Source of the DNA: a bacterium
GTDB lineage: Bacteria > SZUA-79 > Acidulodesulfobacterales > Acidulodesulfobacteraceae
Assembly (NCBI GenBank): GCA_021813595.1
Contig: JAKAKF010000047.1
Coordinates: 1 to 24,806 of the forward strand
Direction: 5' to 3'
DNA: 24,806 nt
Positions 8,959 to 17,754 of this stretch are shown here, in pieces. Both the position numbers and the translations under genes were made by a program. How positions within the stretch are numbered: position 1 is the stretch's first letter; each line of letters opens with the position of its first letter. The notes beneath the pieces are model-generated. The model worked only from the letters and a program-made list of their open reading frames with translations, did no database searches and had not been told where the DNA came from.

Positions 8959-9973
8959 AAACGTGGGTATTATCGGTTCGGGGAGTTTTGGAACGGCTTT
9001 AGCCGTTAATTTTTCAAAATTTGCTGATGAAGTTTATTTAAAATGCAGGAGTAAAGAGTTTGCCGAAGAATTAAAAATAAAAAGATATAACGATTACTAT
9101 CTAAAGGATGTCAGGCTGGACGAAAATATAACCGTAACAGACGATTATGAAACCGTTTTTGAAAATTGTAAAATTATATTTTTAACCGTTCCTTCTAAAG
9201 CCTTAAAGAGCACCCTTTTAGATATAAAAAAAAACGAAGATAAATTTGATTTAGGCTCGTATATATTTTTAAACACCGCTAAAGGGCTGGGAGACGAGTC
9301 CATGAATTTGCCGAGCGAGGTTTTTAAAAGCGTATTCGGCGAAAAAATGTTAGAAAGATATGCAGTTTTAAGCGGTCCTAGTTTTGCGGCGGAAGTTTCA
9401 AGGTATCTGCCTACCGCAGTATGCATTGCATCGCAAAACAATGAAATTTTAAATGAAATAAAAAATTTTTTTAAAAATGCGGTAAACTTTAGAGTATATA
9501 CCTTAAACGACGTTAAAGGGGTAGAGCTCGGAGGTTCGCTTAAAAACGTAATTGCTATTGCCGCGGGAGTTTCCGACGGTCTTGGACTCGGCAATAATGC
9601 CAGGGCGGCTCTTCTTACCCGCGGTATCGTCGAAATGACTAGATTCGGCGAGGTTATGGGGGCGGATAGTCAAACTTTTACGGGACTTTCCGGTATAGGC
9701 GATTTAATGCTTACCGCAGCATCCGACTTAAGCAGAAACAGAACGGTAGGACTCAGAATTGGCAGAGGGGAAAATATAGATTCGATTTTAAACGGAATGA
9801 AGATGGTTGCGGAAGGAGTTGCGACGACAAAATCGGTGCATAATATAGCTAAAGAAAAAAATATTTATATGCCCATCACCGAAGTGGTTTACTCGATTCT
9901 TTACGAAGGACTGAAGCCTTCCGACGCCATAATAAAACTTTTGGAAAGAGACATAAAAGACGAGTTTATCTGA
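8951..9973 (+). CDS. gpsA: NAD(P)H-dependent glycerol-3-phosphate dehydrogenase
   Basis: Cytosolic enzyme that reduces dihydroxyacetone phosphate to sn-glycerol-3-phosphate for phospholipid synthesis. The N-terminal Rossmann motif is [13 protein letters not shown] (about 6-18). [11 protein letters not shown] and the catalytic Lys198 in [13 protein letters not shown] are conserved. [10 protein letters not shown] and [12 protein letters not shown] are the family's C-terminal signatures. At 340 aa it is full length. The ATG overlaps the gyrA stop by 8 nt with GGAAG just upstream, so translation is probably coupled to gyrA. Confidence 0.96.
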   Translation: MNKNVGIIGSGSFGTALAVNFSKFADEVYLKCRSKEFAEELKIKRYNDYYLKDVRLDENITVTDDYETVFENCKIIFLTVPSKALKSTLLDIKKNEDKFDLGSYIFLNTAKGLGDESMNLPSEVFKSVFGEKMLERYAVLSGPSFAAEVSRYLPTAVCIASQNNEILNEIKNFFKNAVNFRVYTLNDVKGVELGGSLKNVIAIAAGVSDGLGLGNNARAALLTRGIVEMTRFGEVMGADSQTFTGLSGIGDLMLTAASDLSRNRTVGLRIGRGENIDSILNGMKMVAEGVATTKSVHNIAKEKNIYMPITEVVYSILYEGLKPSDAIIKLLERDIKDEFI

Positions 9974-9975
9974 TT

Positions 9976-10004
9976 GTAGTACCAGAATTCAATTCTGGTA
10001 CTAC
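9976..10004. repeat. 29-nt perfect palindrome between gpsA and the OsmC gene (core AATTCAATT)
   Basis: The left arm GTAGTACCAGAATT (9976-9989) and right arm AATTCTGGTACTAC (9991-10004) pair perfectly over 14 bp around one central C (9990). It begins 2 nt after the gpsA stop and ends 26 nt before the next start. No T-run follows. Its innermost AATT-N-AATT is the same as in the palindrome at 6456-6484, while the outer bases differ. Confidence 0.9.
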
Positions 10005-10030
10005 CACAAAATGGAAAGTAAGGAGGCATT

Positions 10031-10453
10031 ATGGGGATAAAATTAGAATATTTAAAAAATTTACAGTTTAAAGCAGTTTCCGAACATAATGAAAACTATT
10101 CTATATTATTGGATACGTCTAAAGATACCGGAGGCGACGACGCAGGCATAAGGCCGACCGACTTAATTATGGTAAGTCTCGCCGGATGCAGTTCTATGGA
10201 TATAATATCCATTTTAAAGAAAAAAAAGCAAATTATTACCGATTTTAAGGTAAACGTGACGGGCGAAAGAGCGGATACCCATCCCAGAGTTTTTACAAAA
10301 ATAACCGTAATTTATGAATTTACCGGAGAAAATATCGAAGAACAGGCCGTTATAAGGTCCATAGAACTTTCTAAAGATAAATATTGCAGCGTCTGGGCTA
10401 TGCTGAAACAGTGCGTAGATATAGAATGGTCTTATAAAATTAAAAATTGTTAG
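10031..10453 (+). CDS. OsmC/Ohr-family peroxiredoxin-like protein
   Basis: Small cytosolic protein of the OsmC family, many members of which reduce organic hydroperoxides with two cysteines. At 140 aa it is full length. The first active Cys is C53 in SLAGCSSMDIISILKKK. The second is C119 in KDKYCSVWAMLKQ, at the usual spacing; C128 and C140 are additional. A Glu/Arg pair consistent with the family occurs in NVTGERADTHPRVFTK. The start has AGGAGG (10021-10026) only 4 nt upstream, a short but usable spacing. It lies between gpsA and an AMMECR1-domain gene. The OsmC versus YhfA-like subgroup cannot be settled here, so peroxidase activity is inference. Confidence 0.85.
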   Translation: MGIKLEYLKNLQFKAVSEHNENYSILLDTSKDTGGDDAGIRPTDLIMVSLAGCSSMDIISILKKKKQIITDFKVNVTGERADTHPRVFTKITVIYEFTGENIEEQAVIRSIELSKDKYCSVWAMLKQCVDIEWSYKIKNC

Positions 10454-10464
10454 AGGCGATAAAC

Positions 10465-11037
10465 ATGAAAAATTACGATTTAACGGAAAACGAGAAAACC
10501 GTTTTGTTAAAAATAGCCAGAAAATCAATAGAGGACAGTTTTAACCGCAGCAAAGATTTATATATTAACTCGAAAGACTTAATTTCTTCGTTGACGGATA
10601 ATCTTAAAGCGGACGCAGGCGTATTTGTTACCCTTAAAATAAAAGGCGAGCAATTAAGAGGATGCATAGGCAATTTTAATTTTAATATTCCCGTTTATCA
10701 AAATGTTTATAACATGGCAAAAGAAGCGGCTTTCAGCGACCCCAGATTTATGCCGCTCGACGTTGCCGAACTTAAAAACGTCAAAATAGAAATATCTGTT
10801 TTGACGCCCCTGCAAAAAATAGACGACCTTGAAAAAATAGAAATAGGTAAACACGGTCTATATATTATAAAAAACGGGCGTCACGGAGTCCTGCTTCCCC
10901 AAGTCGCTACCGAAAACGATATGGACAGGCGGCAGTTTTTGGAGGCGGTTTCGATGAAAGCCGGCCTTACCCCCGACGCTTATAAGCAAGACGCCGAAAT
11001 TCTTATTTTTTCGGCTATCGTTTTCGGTGAAAATTAA
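10465..11037 (+). CDS. amrA: AmmeMemoRadiSam system protein A (AMMECR1 domain)
   Basis: AMMECR1-domain protein of 190 aa, of unknown biochemical role. In many bacteria it is encoded beside a Memo-like protein (AmrB) and a radical SAM enzyme (AmrS). Diagnostic motifs are GVFVTLKIKGEQLRGCIG, AAFSDPRFMPL and NGRHGVLLPQVATENDMDR. The ATG at 10465 was chosen over an upstream in-frame TTG (10447) because AGAGG at about 10452-10456 sits 8 nt before it and the extra six residues are not family-like. Neither AmrB nor AmrS is adjacent; the only radical SAM genes nearby are ahbC/ahbD and moaA. It overlaps the next gene by 1 nt (TAATG). Confidence 0.88.
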   Translation: MKNYDLTENEKTVLLKIARKSIEDSFNRSKDLYINSKDLISSLTDNLKADAGVFVTLKIKGEQLRGCIGNFNFNIPVYQNVYNMAKEAAFSDPRFMPLDVAELKNVKIEISVLTPLQKIDDLEKIEIGKHGLYIIKNGRHGVLLPQVATENDMDRRQFLEAVSMKAGLTPDAYKQDAEILIFSAIVFGEN

Positions 11038-11681
11038 TGAAATATTATCCGGTAAACCTTAATATTGCTGGAAAAAAAGTCCTAGTCGTCGGAGGCGGTT
11101 CGGTTGCTTCCAGAAAAGTCGAAAGGCTTCATGAGCGCGGAGCCGATATAACGGTTATAGCCCCTGAAGTATCGGAAGAAATTAAAAAACTTGCCGATAA
11201 AAACGCTTTAAAAATTATAGAAAGAATATATGAAGCAGGCGATGAGAAAGGAGCGTTTGCCGTATTCTGTGCGGTATCGGCTGGAGAAGAAAATTCCAAG
11301 ATGGAAAAAAAACTTTACGAAAAATGCGTTAAAAAAAATATTTTAATAAATGTCGCCGACAAGCCGGATTTTTGCACTTTTACGCTTCCGGCGCTTGTTT
11401 CGAGGGGCGAATTCGATATAGCGATTTTTACGAGCGGACACAGTCCGAGGCTTGCCAGAAAAATCAGGGAAGATTTAGAAAAAGTTTACGGGGAAGAATA
11501 CGACACCTACGTTAAAATTCTCGGTTTTATAAGAAAAGAGATTAAATTAAAAAAATATCCGCAGAGTAAAAATCAAGAACTTTTCGAAGGATTAATCAAT
11601 TCGGATCTTTTCGAGCTTATAAAGGATAAACGATTTTCGGAAGCAAGCCTTTTTATAAGCAATTTTATTAAGAGGGCATAA
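11037..11681 (+). CDS. precorrin-2 dehydrogenase / possible sirohydrochlorin ferrochelatase (Met8/SirC/CysG-N family)
   Basis: Oxidises precorrin-2 to sirohydrochlorin with NAD+, and in bifunctional members also inserts iron to make siroheme. The NAD-binding motif is VVGGGSVASRKVERL (about 17-31). Asp108 in NVADKPDFCTF aligns with the Asp needed in both CysG and Met8p. FTSGHSPRLARKIRE is the conserved following loop. At 214 aa it matches the stand-alone form (SirC, YlnF, Met8p). No separate SirB/CbiX chelatase is in the window, so bifunctionality is possible but not shown. The start overlaps the amrA stop by 1 nt and begins the heme gene run. Confident for family, moderate for chelatase activity. 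Confidence 0.9.
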   Translation: MKYYPVNLNIAGKKVLVVGGGSVASRKVERLHERGADITVIAPEVSEEIKKLADKNALKIIERIYEAGDEKGAFAVFCAVSAGEENSKMEKKLYEKCVKKNILINVADKPDFCTFTLPALVSRGEFDIAIFTSGHSPRLARKIREDLEKVYGEEYDTYVKILGFIRKEIKLKKYPQSKNQELFEGLINSDLFELIKDKRFSEASLFISNFIKRA

Positions 11682-11686
11682 ACATA

Positions 11687-12505
11687 ATGCTTAAAGATCT
11701 GTATTTAATTCCTTTAATTATATATATTTTTTCTTATTTCGTTTTTGCGTTTAAAGACAAAAAATATTATAAACTTTTTATCTATTTAATTTATGCCGGA
11801 TTTATATGCCAGAGCATAATTTTTTTAACATTTTTGGGAATTAAAGGGTTTGCGGTGCCTGTTCATATTGACAGATTTGTTTTTTTCAATGCATGGATTT
11901 TGATGTTAGTAGTGGTAATATTCGGCTTTTTTTATAAAGTTGAATACATTTTGCTATATATTACCCCTTTAGTAGCCGTAAATTTGATCATAGCTTTTTT
12001 TGTTCCGCATATACATGTAAGACCCGTTATGGAAAATACGGACAGAATTATTCTTCTTACCCATATATTATTGATATTAGTAGGAGATTCCCTTTTTGCC
12101 CTTGCTTTTATAGTTTCTTTAATATATATTTTTCAGGAAAGAAAAATAAAAAGTAAAAAGAATTTGAAAATATTAGATATGCCTTCAAGAAGCGGCTACA
12201 ATTTGGAACTGCTGGATAATATAAACTATATTTGTTTAAAAGTAGGCTTTCCGTTTATAACTATAGGAATAGTTTTGGGAATTTATCTGTCCGGTTCATT
12301 GTTTAAAACGTTTATAGTCGTCAAGCCTATCGAAATTATGTCTTTGATAACGTGGTTTATTTATGCGGTTTTACTGCATGAAAGGATGGCCAAAGGTTTA
12401 AGGGGAAAGAGGGCTGCCGTATTCGGCATTATAGGTTTTCTGCTTATATTAGCCAGCTTAAGTTTCTCTTTTTATTTTTTTCCGGCTTTTCATGGATTTG
12501 AATAA
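11687..12505 (+). CDS. hemX: HemX/CcsA-like integral membrane protein
   Basis: Polytopic membrane protein of 272 aa with about eight hydrophobic helices, of the cytochrome c assembly (CcsA/HemX) family. Conserved histidines occur in FVPHIHVRP and LTHILLILVGDSLFALAF, the latter typical of the family, followed by a basic loop QERKIKSKK. It lacks a convincing Trp-rich heme-handling WWD motif, which favours HemX over true CcsA. HemX proteins are commonly encoded just before hemA, as here, and in Bacillus HemX lowers HemA levels. The start has AGAGGG (11671-11676) 10 nt upstream and lies 5 nt after the preceding stop. Its role in heme supply is inferred from position. Confidence 0.75.
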   Translation: MLKDLYLIPLIIYIFSYFVFAFKDKKYYKLFIYLIYAGFICQSIIFLTFLGIKGFAVPVHIDRFVFFNAWILMLVVVIFGFFYKVEYILLYITPLVAVNLIIAFFVPHIHVRPVMENTDRIILLTHILLILVGDSLFALAFIVSLIYIFQERKIKSKKNLKILDMPSRSGYNLELLDNINYICLKVGFPFITIGIVLGIYLSGSLFKTFIVVKPIEIMSLITWFIYAVLLHERMAKGLRGKRAAVFGIIGFLLILASLSFSFYFFPAFHGFE

Positions 12506-12530
12506 TTAATAAATTTAAGACATATTATAG

Positions 12531-12536
12531 TATAAT
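12531..12536 (+). promoter_or_regulatory. TATAAT box 7 nt before the hemA start
   Basis: A perfect TATAAT at 12531-12536 lies in the only gap of the heme run (38 bp, 12506-12543). A start about 7 nt downstream would fall on the hemA ATG at 12544, giving a leaderless mRNA. No Shine-Dalgarno is present. The best -35 is poor (TTAATA at 12506-12511, spacing 19). Confidence 0.4.
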
Positions 12537-12543
12537 AAATTTC

Positions 12544-13929
12544 ATGGATATTTTAATTATTGGGTTAAATCATAAGACCTCAAATATAAACGAAAGGGAG
12601 ACGGTTTCAAAAAAACTTCTCACGGCGGAACTGAGGCGGGAGTTTATCGAAAAACTGCTTGAACTCAAAGATGAAGCAGGCAGACAGCTTATAAAAGAAA
12701 CAGCCGTTCTTACGACATGCAACAGGTCCGAATTTATAATGAATCTTTCTTACTGGACTCAGGGAAAAGGCGGACATGCGATTAAAAATTACATCGCAAA
12801 ATATTTTTTCGACGATTTGGAAAAGGAAAAAATTTTATATATGCATCTCAACGAAGATGCCGTAAGACATCTTTTTACGGTAGCGTCAAGTTTAGATTCC
12901 ATGATAATAGGCGAGCCGCAGATACTCGGTCAGTTAAAAGGAGCTTATAATGAGGCTTGCAAGTTTAATACCAGCGGCCAGTTTTTAAATAAACTGTTCC
13001 ATAAAGCTTTTAACTGCGCAAAAACGGTCAGAACGGAAACTAAAATAGCGGCTTCTCCAGTGTCGGTCAGCTATGCCGCCGTAGAACTGTCCCGCAAAAT
13101 TTTTAACGGTTTGGAAGATAAAAAAGTGCTTCTTCTCGGTGCAGGCGAAATGGGCAAACTTACAGTAAAACATTTTATAAAATACGGCGTAAAAAATATC
13201 AATATAGCAAACAGAACCGCCGAGAAAGCGCTCAGGTTCGTCGAAGAATCTTTTGAAGATAAGGAAAAAAGATATTTAAACGTAATAGATTTTTCGGAAT
13301 ATTACAAAAACTTGCCGAATTCCGATATCGTTTTGTGTTCTACGGGTTCGGAAGATTATATATTAAAGTATGAAGATATCTTACCGGTTATAAAAATGCG
13401 CAAACAGAAACCTTTATTTTTAATCGATATTTCTATGCCGAGAAACATAGATCCGGAAATAAATAAAATACCCAACGTTTATTTATTCGACATCGACGAC
13501 ATCGGGAAAATGATAGAAAACAATATCGAAATTAGAAAACATGAAGCCGATGCGGCTGTAGATTTGATAAATACCGCGGTAGGCGAGTTTATGAACTGGA
13601 AAGAGTCGCTGAATACCGTTCCGGTTATAATATCTTTAAGAAATAAAATTAAAAACCTGCTTGAATCCGAACTGTCGAGATATATAACCGACGAAAAAGA
13701 AAAAGATATAGCAGTTAATTCTTTAACCAACAAACTGCTTCACGAACCGACCATGCTTATTAAAAAGTCGTCTTTAAACCCCGACGGAATAAATTCCATT
13801 AAAACCGTCAAGGCTCTTTTTAATCTTGATGCGGAAGATAACCCCGATGTTTCTAAAAAGCATATTGCTGAATCCGGATCGGAATCGGAGACTTTATATA
13901 ACGAAACTAAAATAAAACTTGTAAAATAA
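12544..13929 (+). CDS. hemA: glutamyl-tRNA reductase
   Basis: Reduces glutamyl-tRNA(Glu) to glutamate-1-semialdehyde, the committed step of tetrapyrrole synthesis by the C5 route. The N-terminal LNHKTSNINERE and the catalytic Cys59 in TTCNRSE are conserved. SLDSMIIGEPQILGQLKGAY is the family's substrate/NADPH loop. The Rossmann motif LLGAGEMGKLTVKHF is followed by NRTAEKA, and a C-terminal dimerisation helix region contains LTNKLLHEPT. At 461 aa the length is normal, with a variable acidic tail. There is no Shine-Dalgarno upstream. It is followed 11 nt later by hemC. The partner HemL is not in the window. Confidence 0.97.
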   Translation: MDILIIGLNHKTSNINERETVSKKLLTAELRREFIEKLLELKDEAGRQLIKETAVLTTCNRSEFIMNLSYWTQGKGGHAIKNYIAKYFFDDLEKEKILYMHLNEDAVRHLFTVASSLDSMIIGEPQILGQLKGAYNEACKFNTSGQFLNKLFHKAFNCAKTVRTETKIAASPVSVSYAAVELSRKIFNGLEDKKVLLLGAGEMGKLTVKHFIKYGVKNINIANRTAEKALRFVEESFEDKEKRYLNVIDFSEYYKNLPNSDIVLCSTGSEDYILKYEDILPVIKMRKQKPLFLIDISMPRNIDPEINKIPNVYLFDIDDIGKMIENNIEIRKHEADAAVDLINTAVGEFMNWKESLNTVPVIISLRNKIKNLLESELSRYITDEKEKDIAVNSLTNKLLHEPTMLIKKSSLNPDGINSIKTVKALFNLDAEDNPDVSKKHIAESGSESETLYNETKIKLVK

Positions 13930-13940
13930 AAAGGCAAATT

Positions 13941-14897
13941 TTGAAAATTAAATTAGGAACAAGAGGAAGCAAACTGGCTTTGTATCAGGCAAATCTCGTT
14001 AAAAACAGGCTAGAATCGCATTACGAAAGTTTAAATAAGAGCATAAGCGTCGAAATAATAACGGTAAAAACAACCGGAGATAAAATTTTAAATGCTTCGC
14101 TAAGCAGTTTCGGCGGAAAAGGATTGTTCGTCAAAGAAATAGAAGAAGCTCTTTTTGGCGGAGATATAGATATTGCCGTTCACAGCTTAAAAGACGTGCC
14201 TCAAGTAATTCCGGAAGGCTTGGAAATAGGCATAACCCTTAAAAGAGACGATCCAAGCGACTGCATAATACTTAAGGAAAAACCGCAATCGCTTTTAACG
14301 GGTTATATCCAAGATTTAACCGGACTTTTAAAAAAAGGCGCGATCGTCGGCACTTCAAGTTTAAGAAGACGGTCTCTTTTGGACAGATATTCCGAAGGGC
14401 TTATATTTGAACCCTTAAGAGGCAATATAGATACGAGATTGGAAAAAGTTAAAAAAGGTTTTTTCGATGCGATAGTTTTATCATCTTCAGGATTAGCCAG
14501 GCTTAATCTTCAGACCTGTATAGACGCTTATTTAGACCCTTCCATATATATACCCCAGTGCGGACAGGGGGTAATCGCAGTAGAATATAGAACAGGCATG
14601 AATGATATTAAAGAAGTTATGAAACCTTTAAACGACGAAGACACTTTTAAGGCGGTTTTTGCGGAAAGGGCGTGCATTAGAGCATTGGACTGCGGGTGCG
14701 CTTCGCCGGTAGGCGCATATGCTTACATTAAAGACGGTGAAATTTACATAAAAGGTTTTGTTTCAAATACCGCAGGGGAATACTTAGAAGACGAATTTAA
14801 GGGCAAGAAAGAAGATTATGAAAATACTGGAAATACTTTAGCCTTAAGGCTTATCGAAAAAGGCGCTATTGGAATACTCGGGAAAAATAATCTGTAA
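13941..14897 (+). CDS. hemC: porphobilinogen deaminase (hydroxymethylbilane synthase)
   Basis: Joins four porphobilinogen units into hydroxymethylbilane. LGTRGSKLALYQANLVKNRLE is the typical N-terminus. Family signatures include SLKDVPQVIPEG, GTSSLRRRSLL and LRGNIDTRLEKV. The dipyrromethane-cofactor cysteine is C253 in DCGCASPVGAYAY; C251 is a second Cys in the same motif. At 318 aa it is full length. It starts with TTG at 13941, preceded by AAGG at 13931-13934. It lies between hemA and the cobA-hemD fusion, as in many heme operons. Confidence 0.96.
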   Translation: MKIKLGTRGSKLALYQANLVKNRLESHYESLNKSISVEIITVKTTGDKILNASLSSFGGKGLFVKEIEEALFGGDIDIAVHSLKDVPQVIPEGLEIGITLKRDDPSDCIILKEKPQSLLTGYIQDLTGLLKKGAIVGTSSLRRRSLLDRYSEGLIFEPLRGNIDTRLEKVKKGFFDAIVLSSSGLARLNLQTCIDAYLDPSIYIPQCGQGVIAVEYRTGMNDIKEVMKPLNDEDTFKAVFAERACIRALDCGCASPVGAYAYIKDGEIYIKGFVSNTAGEYLEDEFKGKKEDYENTGNTLALRLIEKGAIGILGKNNL

Positions 14898-14935
14898 AAT
14901 AATAAATTAAAAATTAAAAAGGAATTTAAAATCAT

Positions 14936-16549
14936 ATGAAGACTAAAGAAGTAAAAAAAACCGGTAAAGTTTATCTTGCGGGAGCCGGCCCCGGAGATCC
15001 CGAACTGCTTACGCTTAAAACCAAAAGAATTCTATGTGAAGCCGACGTAATAATTTACGACAGCCTTATTTCCGAGGAAATTTTATCTTTTGCAAAAGAA
15101 GGATGCGAAATAATTTATGCCGGCAAAAGATCTTCAAACCACACTCTTCCTCAATATTCCATCAACGAACTTCTTGCAGAAAAAGCTAAAAACAACAGCG
15201 TCGTTTTAAGGCTTAAAGGAGGCGACCCTTATCTTTTCGGAAGAGGCGGGGAAGAAGCCGAAAGGCTGTTTAAAGACAATATCGAATTTGAGGTAATACC
15301 GGGTATTTCTTCTTCCTTTGCCGTTCCGGCTTATGCGGGAATACCGTTGACCCACAGAGATTACGCTTCTACGGTAGCTATTGTTACGGGACATGAGGGG
15401 GAGCATAAGGAAAAAAGCACGATAAATTGGAAAGGATTAGCGGGAGCCGATACTATCGTCATATTAATGGGTTATAAAAATTTAGATTCCAATACTAAAA
15501 ATTTAATAGAAGCAGGAAAAGATAAAGATACACCCTGCGCGGTTATTCAGGAAGGAACTACCTTAAACCAGAAAGCCGCTGTAGGCACTTTAAGCACTAT
15601 AGCCGAAGAGGTAGAAAAAAAAGGATTAAAAAGTCCGATGATATTAATCGTGGGCAACGTAGTAAAATTAAGAAATACGCTGAACTGGTTCGAAACGAGG
15701 CAGTTAAGCGGTTTAAGCGTTATAGTTACCAGAGGCGAGGGGCAATCGGGAACGCTGTCGGGAAAACTTAAGAAGCTCGGCGCATTCGTAATAAATCTTC
15801 CTCTTATAAAAATAATGAAAGAAAGTAAAAATATAGATGAAACTAAAATCGATAAAGTTATAGGCAATATTAAACAGTACGATTATTTAATTTTTACCAG
15901 CGCAAATGCAGTTTCGGGATTTTTCGGCCGTTTTTTTTCAAAAGGAATGGATACAAGAGCGTTTTCAGGTAAAAAAATTATTTCGGTAGGCAAAGTTTCC
16001 TCAACGGAGCTTTTAAAATACGGCGTAATTCCCGATATAATTCCGTCCGAGCCTTCCCAGACCGGAATAATAGATGTCTTAAAGGACGTCAATATTAAAG
16101 ATAAAAAGATTCTTTTTCCGCAGGCTTTAAAAATCAATAAAGACCTTCCGGAATTTCTTGCTTCTAAGGGAGCCCATGTCGAAAATTTGCCCGTTTATGA
16201 AACCGTAGTGCCGGAAGAGTCTAAAGAAGCTATAAAAGAAGTTTTTGTTTCCCTAAAAAAAACAGGCAAAAATATAGGTCTGCCGGATAATTTAGATTTA
16301 AAAAATATTCTGGTTACTTTTACAAGCTATTCCACCGTAGAAAATTTTGCAAACGCTTTAAAAGATATCGACGAAAATCTTTTGAAAAAAGTCGTTTCTT
16401 CAGGCGTTAAGTTTGCAAGCATAGGAAACAAAACGGCCGAATATGCGTTGGGATTTGGCATAAAATCTGATATAATATCTAAAGACGTTAATATAGATTC
16501 GCTTATAGACGGAATATTAGGTTATTATAAAAAAGATAAAAAAAACTAA
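14936..16549 (+). CDS. cobA-hemD: uroporphyrinogen-III C-methyltransferase / uroporphyrinogen-III synthase fusion
   Basis: Two-domain enzyme of 537 aa. Residues about 11-252 are SUMT (CobA): SAM-binding GAGPGDPELLTLKTKRIL, RLKGGDPYLFGRGGEE (92-107) and VIPGISSSFAVPAYAGIPLTH. This domain methylates uroporphyrinogen III at C2 and C7 to precorrin-2. Residues about 258-537 are HemD, with VIVTRGEGQSGTL, DYLIFTSANAVSGFF and VTFTSYSTVENF; it closes hydroxymethylbilane to uroporphyrinogen III. The fusion channels flux directly towards siroheme, consistent with the siroheme-dependent heme route downstream. The ATG has AAGGA (14919-14923) at a long 12-nt spacing. This domain order is common in clostridia and deltaproteobacteria. 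Confidence 0.94.
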   Translation: MKTKEVKKTGKVYLAGAGPGDPELLTLKTKRILCEADVIIYDSLISEEILSFAKEGCEIIYAGKRSSNHTLPQYSINELLAEKAKNNSVVLRLKGGDPYLFGRGGEEAERLFKDNIEFEVIPGISSSFAVPAYAGIPLTHRDYASTVAIVTGHEGEHKEKSTINWKGLAGADTIVILMGYKNLDSNTKNLIEAGKDKDTPCAVIQEGTTLNQKAAVGTLSTIAEEVEKKGLKSPMILIVGNVVKLRNTLNWFETRQLSGLSVIVTRGEGQSGTLSGKLKKLGAFVINLPLIKIMKESKNIDETKIDKVIGNIKQYDYLIFTSANAVSGFFGRFFSKGMDTRAFSGKKIISVGKVSSTELLKYGVIPDIIPSEPSQTGIIDVLKDVNIKDKKILFPQALKINKDLPEFLASKGAHVENLPVYETVVPEESKEAIKEVFVSLKKTGKNIGLPDNLDLKNILVTFTSYSTVENFANALKDIDENLLKKVVSSGVKFASIGNKTAEYALGFGIKSDIISKDVNIDSLIDGILGYYKKDKKN

Positions 16550-16563
16550 AGGAGAAGATATAA

Positions 16564-17754
16564 ATGATAGGAATTTCAAAACTTTACTGCGGAGGGGTTC
16601 ACGCCTCGGACGCACTCAGATACGGGCGCATGTCTAGCAAACTTCCTTCGCATCTTTTGCAGTTTTCGGAAGATAAAAAACCCGTTATAGTATGGAACAT
16701 GACGAGAACTTGCAATTTAAACTGCGTTCACTGCTATTCGCAGTCTAAAAACCTTCAATACAACAACGAGCTTACTCTTGAAGAAGGAAAAGCTTTTATA
16801 GACGATATATCCGCTTTCGGCTCTCCGGTTATGCTTTTTTCAGGCGGAGAACCTTTGATGCACCCCAATTTTTTAGACTTGTGTTTTTATGCAAAGTCTA
16901 AAGGAATGAGAGCGGTTATTTCGACCAACGGAACGCTTATTACGAGAGAACTGGCAAAAGAATTAAAAAAAGTCGGATTATCTTACGTTGGCGTAAGCTT
17001 AGACGGTTTAGAACCGGTTCACGACAAGTTCAGGGGCAAAAAGGGCGCTTTCAGGGAAGCGATAGAAGGTATAAATTATGCTAAGGAAGCGGGCATTAAG
17101 GTGGGACTCAGGTTTACGATAAACAAAAGAAATGCAGAGGAAATACCCGGAATTTTTAAACTCATGGAAGAAGAAAATATTCCGAGAATCTGTTTTTATC
17201 ATCTTGTTTATGCGGGAAGAGGAACAAAGCTTATGGAAGAGGACTTAACGCATGAAGAGACGAGGCAGACGGTAGATACCATACTTGAACTGACCAAAGA
17301 GATTTATTCAAGGGACAATCAAAAAGAAGTCCTCACGGTGGACAACCATGCCGACGGTCCTTATATTTATTTAAAACTTTTAAAAGAAGGCAAAACCGAA
17401 GAAGCCGCAAACGTTATGAGCCTGCTTAAAATGAACGGCGGAAACAGTTCCGGAGTAGGCATAGGATGCGTCAGCTGGGACGGCGAAGTTTATGCCGACC
17501 AGTTTTGGAGGCACTATTCTTTCGGAAACGTGAAGGAAAGAAAATTCAGCGAAATATGGACGGACACCTCAAATCCTTTAATGAAACAGCTTAAAAACAA
17601 AAAAGAATACGTAAAAGGAAAATGTAAAACCTGTAAATGGCTCGATATATGCAACGGAAATTTCAGAGTAAGGTCCGAAGCGAAAGAAGACGACTTATGG
17701 TCGCCGGATCCGGCCTGCTATTTGACCGAAGAGGAGATACACGATGCAAAATAA
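16564..17754 (+). CDS. ahbC: 12,18-didecarboxysiroheme deacetylase AhbC (radical SAM)
   Basis: Radical SAM enzyme that removes the two acetate side chains of 12,18-didecarboxysiroheme to give Fe-coproporphyrin III in the siroheme-dependent heme pathway. The N-terminus MIGISKLYCGGVHASDALRY and SKLPSHLLQFSEDKKPV are characteristic of AhbC/NirJ1-type proteins. The SAM cluster is C50-NLN-C54-VH-C57, and the GGEP motif is in FSGGEPLMHPN. A SPASM-like C-terminal region has C302, C354, C357, C363 and C385 for an auxiliary cluster. At 396 aa it is full length. AAAGGAG (about 16547-16553) lies upstream of the ATG. It overlaps ahbD by 11 nt. NirJ (heme d1) was considered, but the ahbD partner and lack of nir genes favour AhbC. 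Confidence 0.88.
   Translation: MIGISKLYCGGVHASDALRYGRMSSKLPSHLLQFSEDKKPVIVWNMTRTCNLNCVHCYSQSKNLQYNNELTLEEGKAFIDDISAFGSPVMLFSGGEPLMHPNFLDLCFYAKSKGMRAVISTNGTLITRELAKELKKVGLSYVGVSLDGLEPVHDKFRGKKGAFREAIEGINYAKEAGIKVGLRFTINKRNAEEIPGIFKLMEEENIPRICFYHLVYAGRGTKLMEEDLTHEETRQTVDTILELTKEIYSRDNQKEVLTVDNHADGPYIYLKLLKEGKTEEAANVMSLLKMNGGNSSGVGIGCVSWDGEVYADQFWRHYSFGNVKERKFSEIWTDTSNPLMKQLKNKKEYVKGKCKTCKWLDICNGNFRVRSEAKEDDLWSPDPACYLTEEEIHDAK

Noticed and set aside
9145..9594. 149-aa open frame on the minus strand
   Set aside because: It lies wholly inside gpsA, whose motifs are continuous on the + strand. The translation has low-complexity Ser/Pro/Phe composition and no family signature.
10447..10464. Upstream TTG start for the AMMECR1-domain gene
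   Set aside because: The ATG at 10465 has a better placed ribosome site, and the extra residues are not typical of the family.
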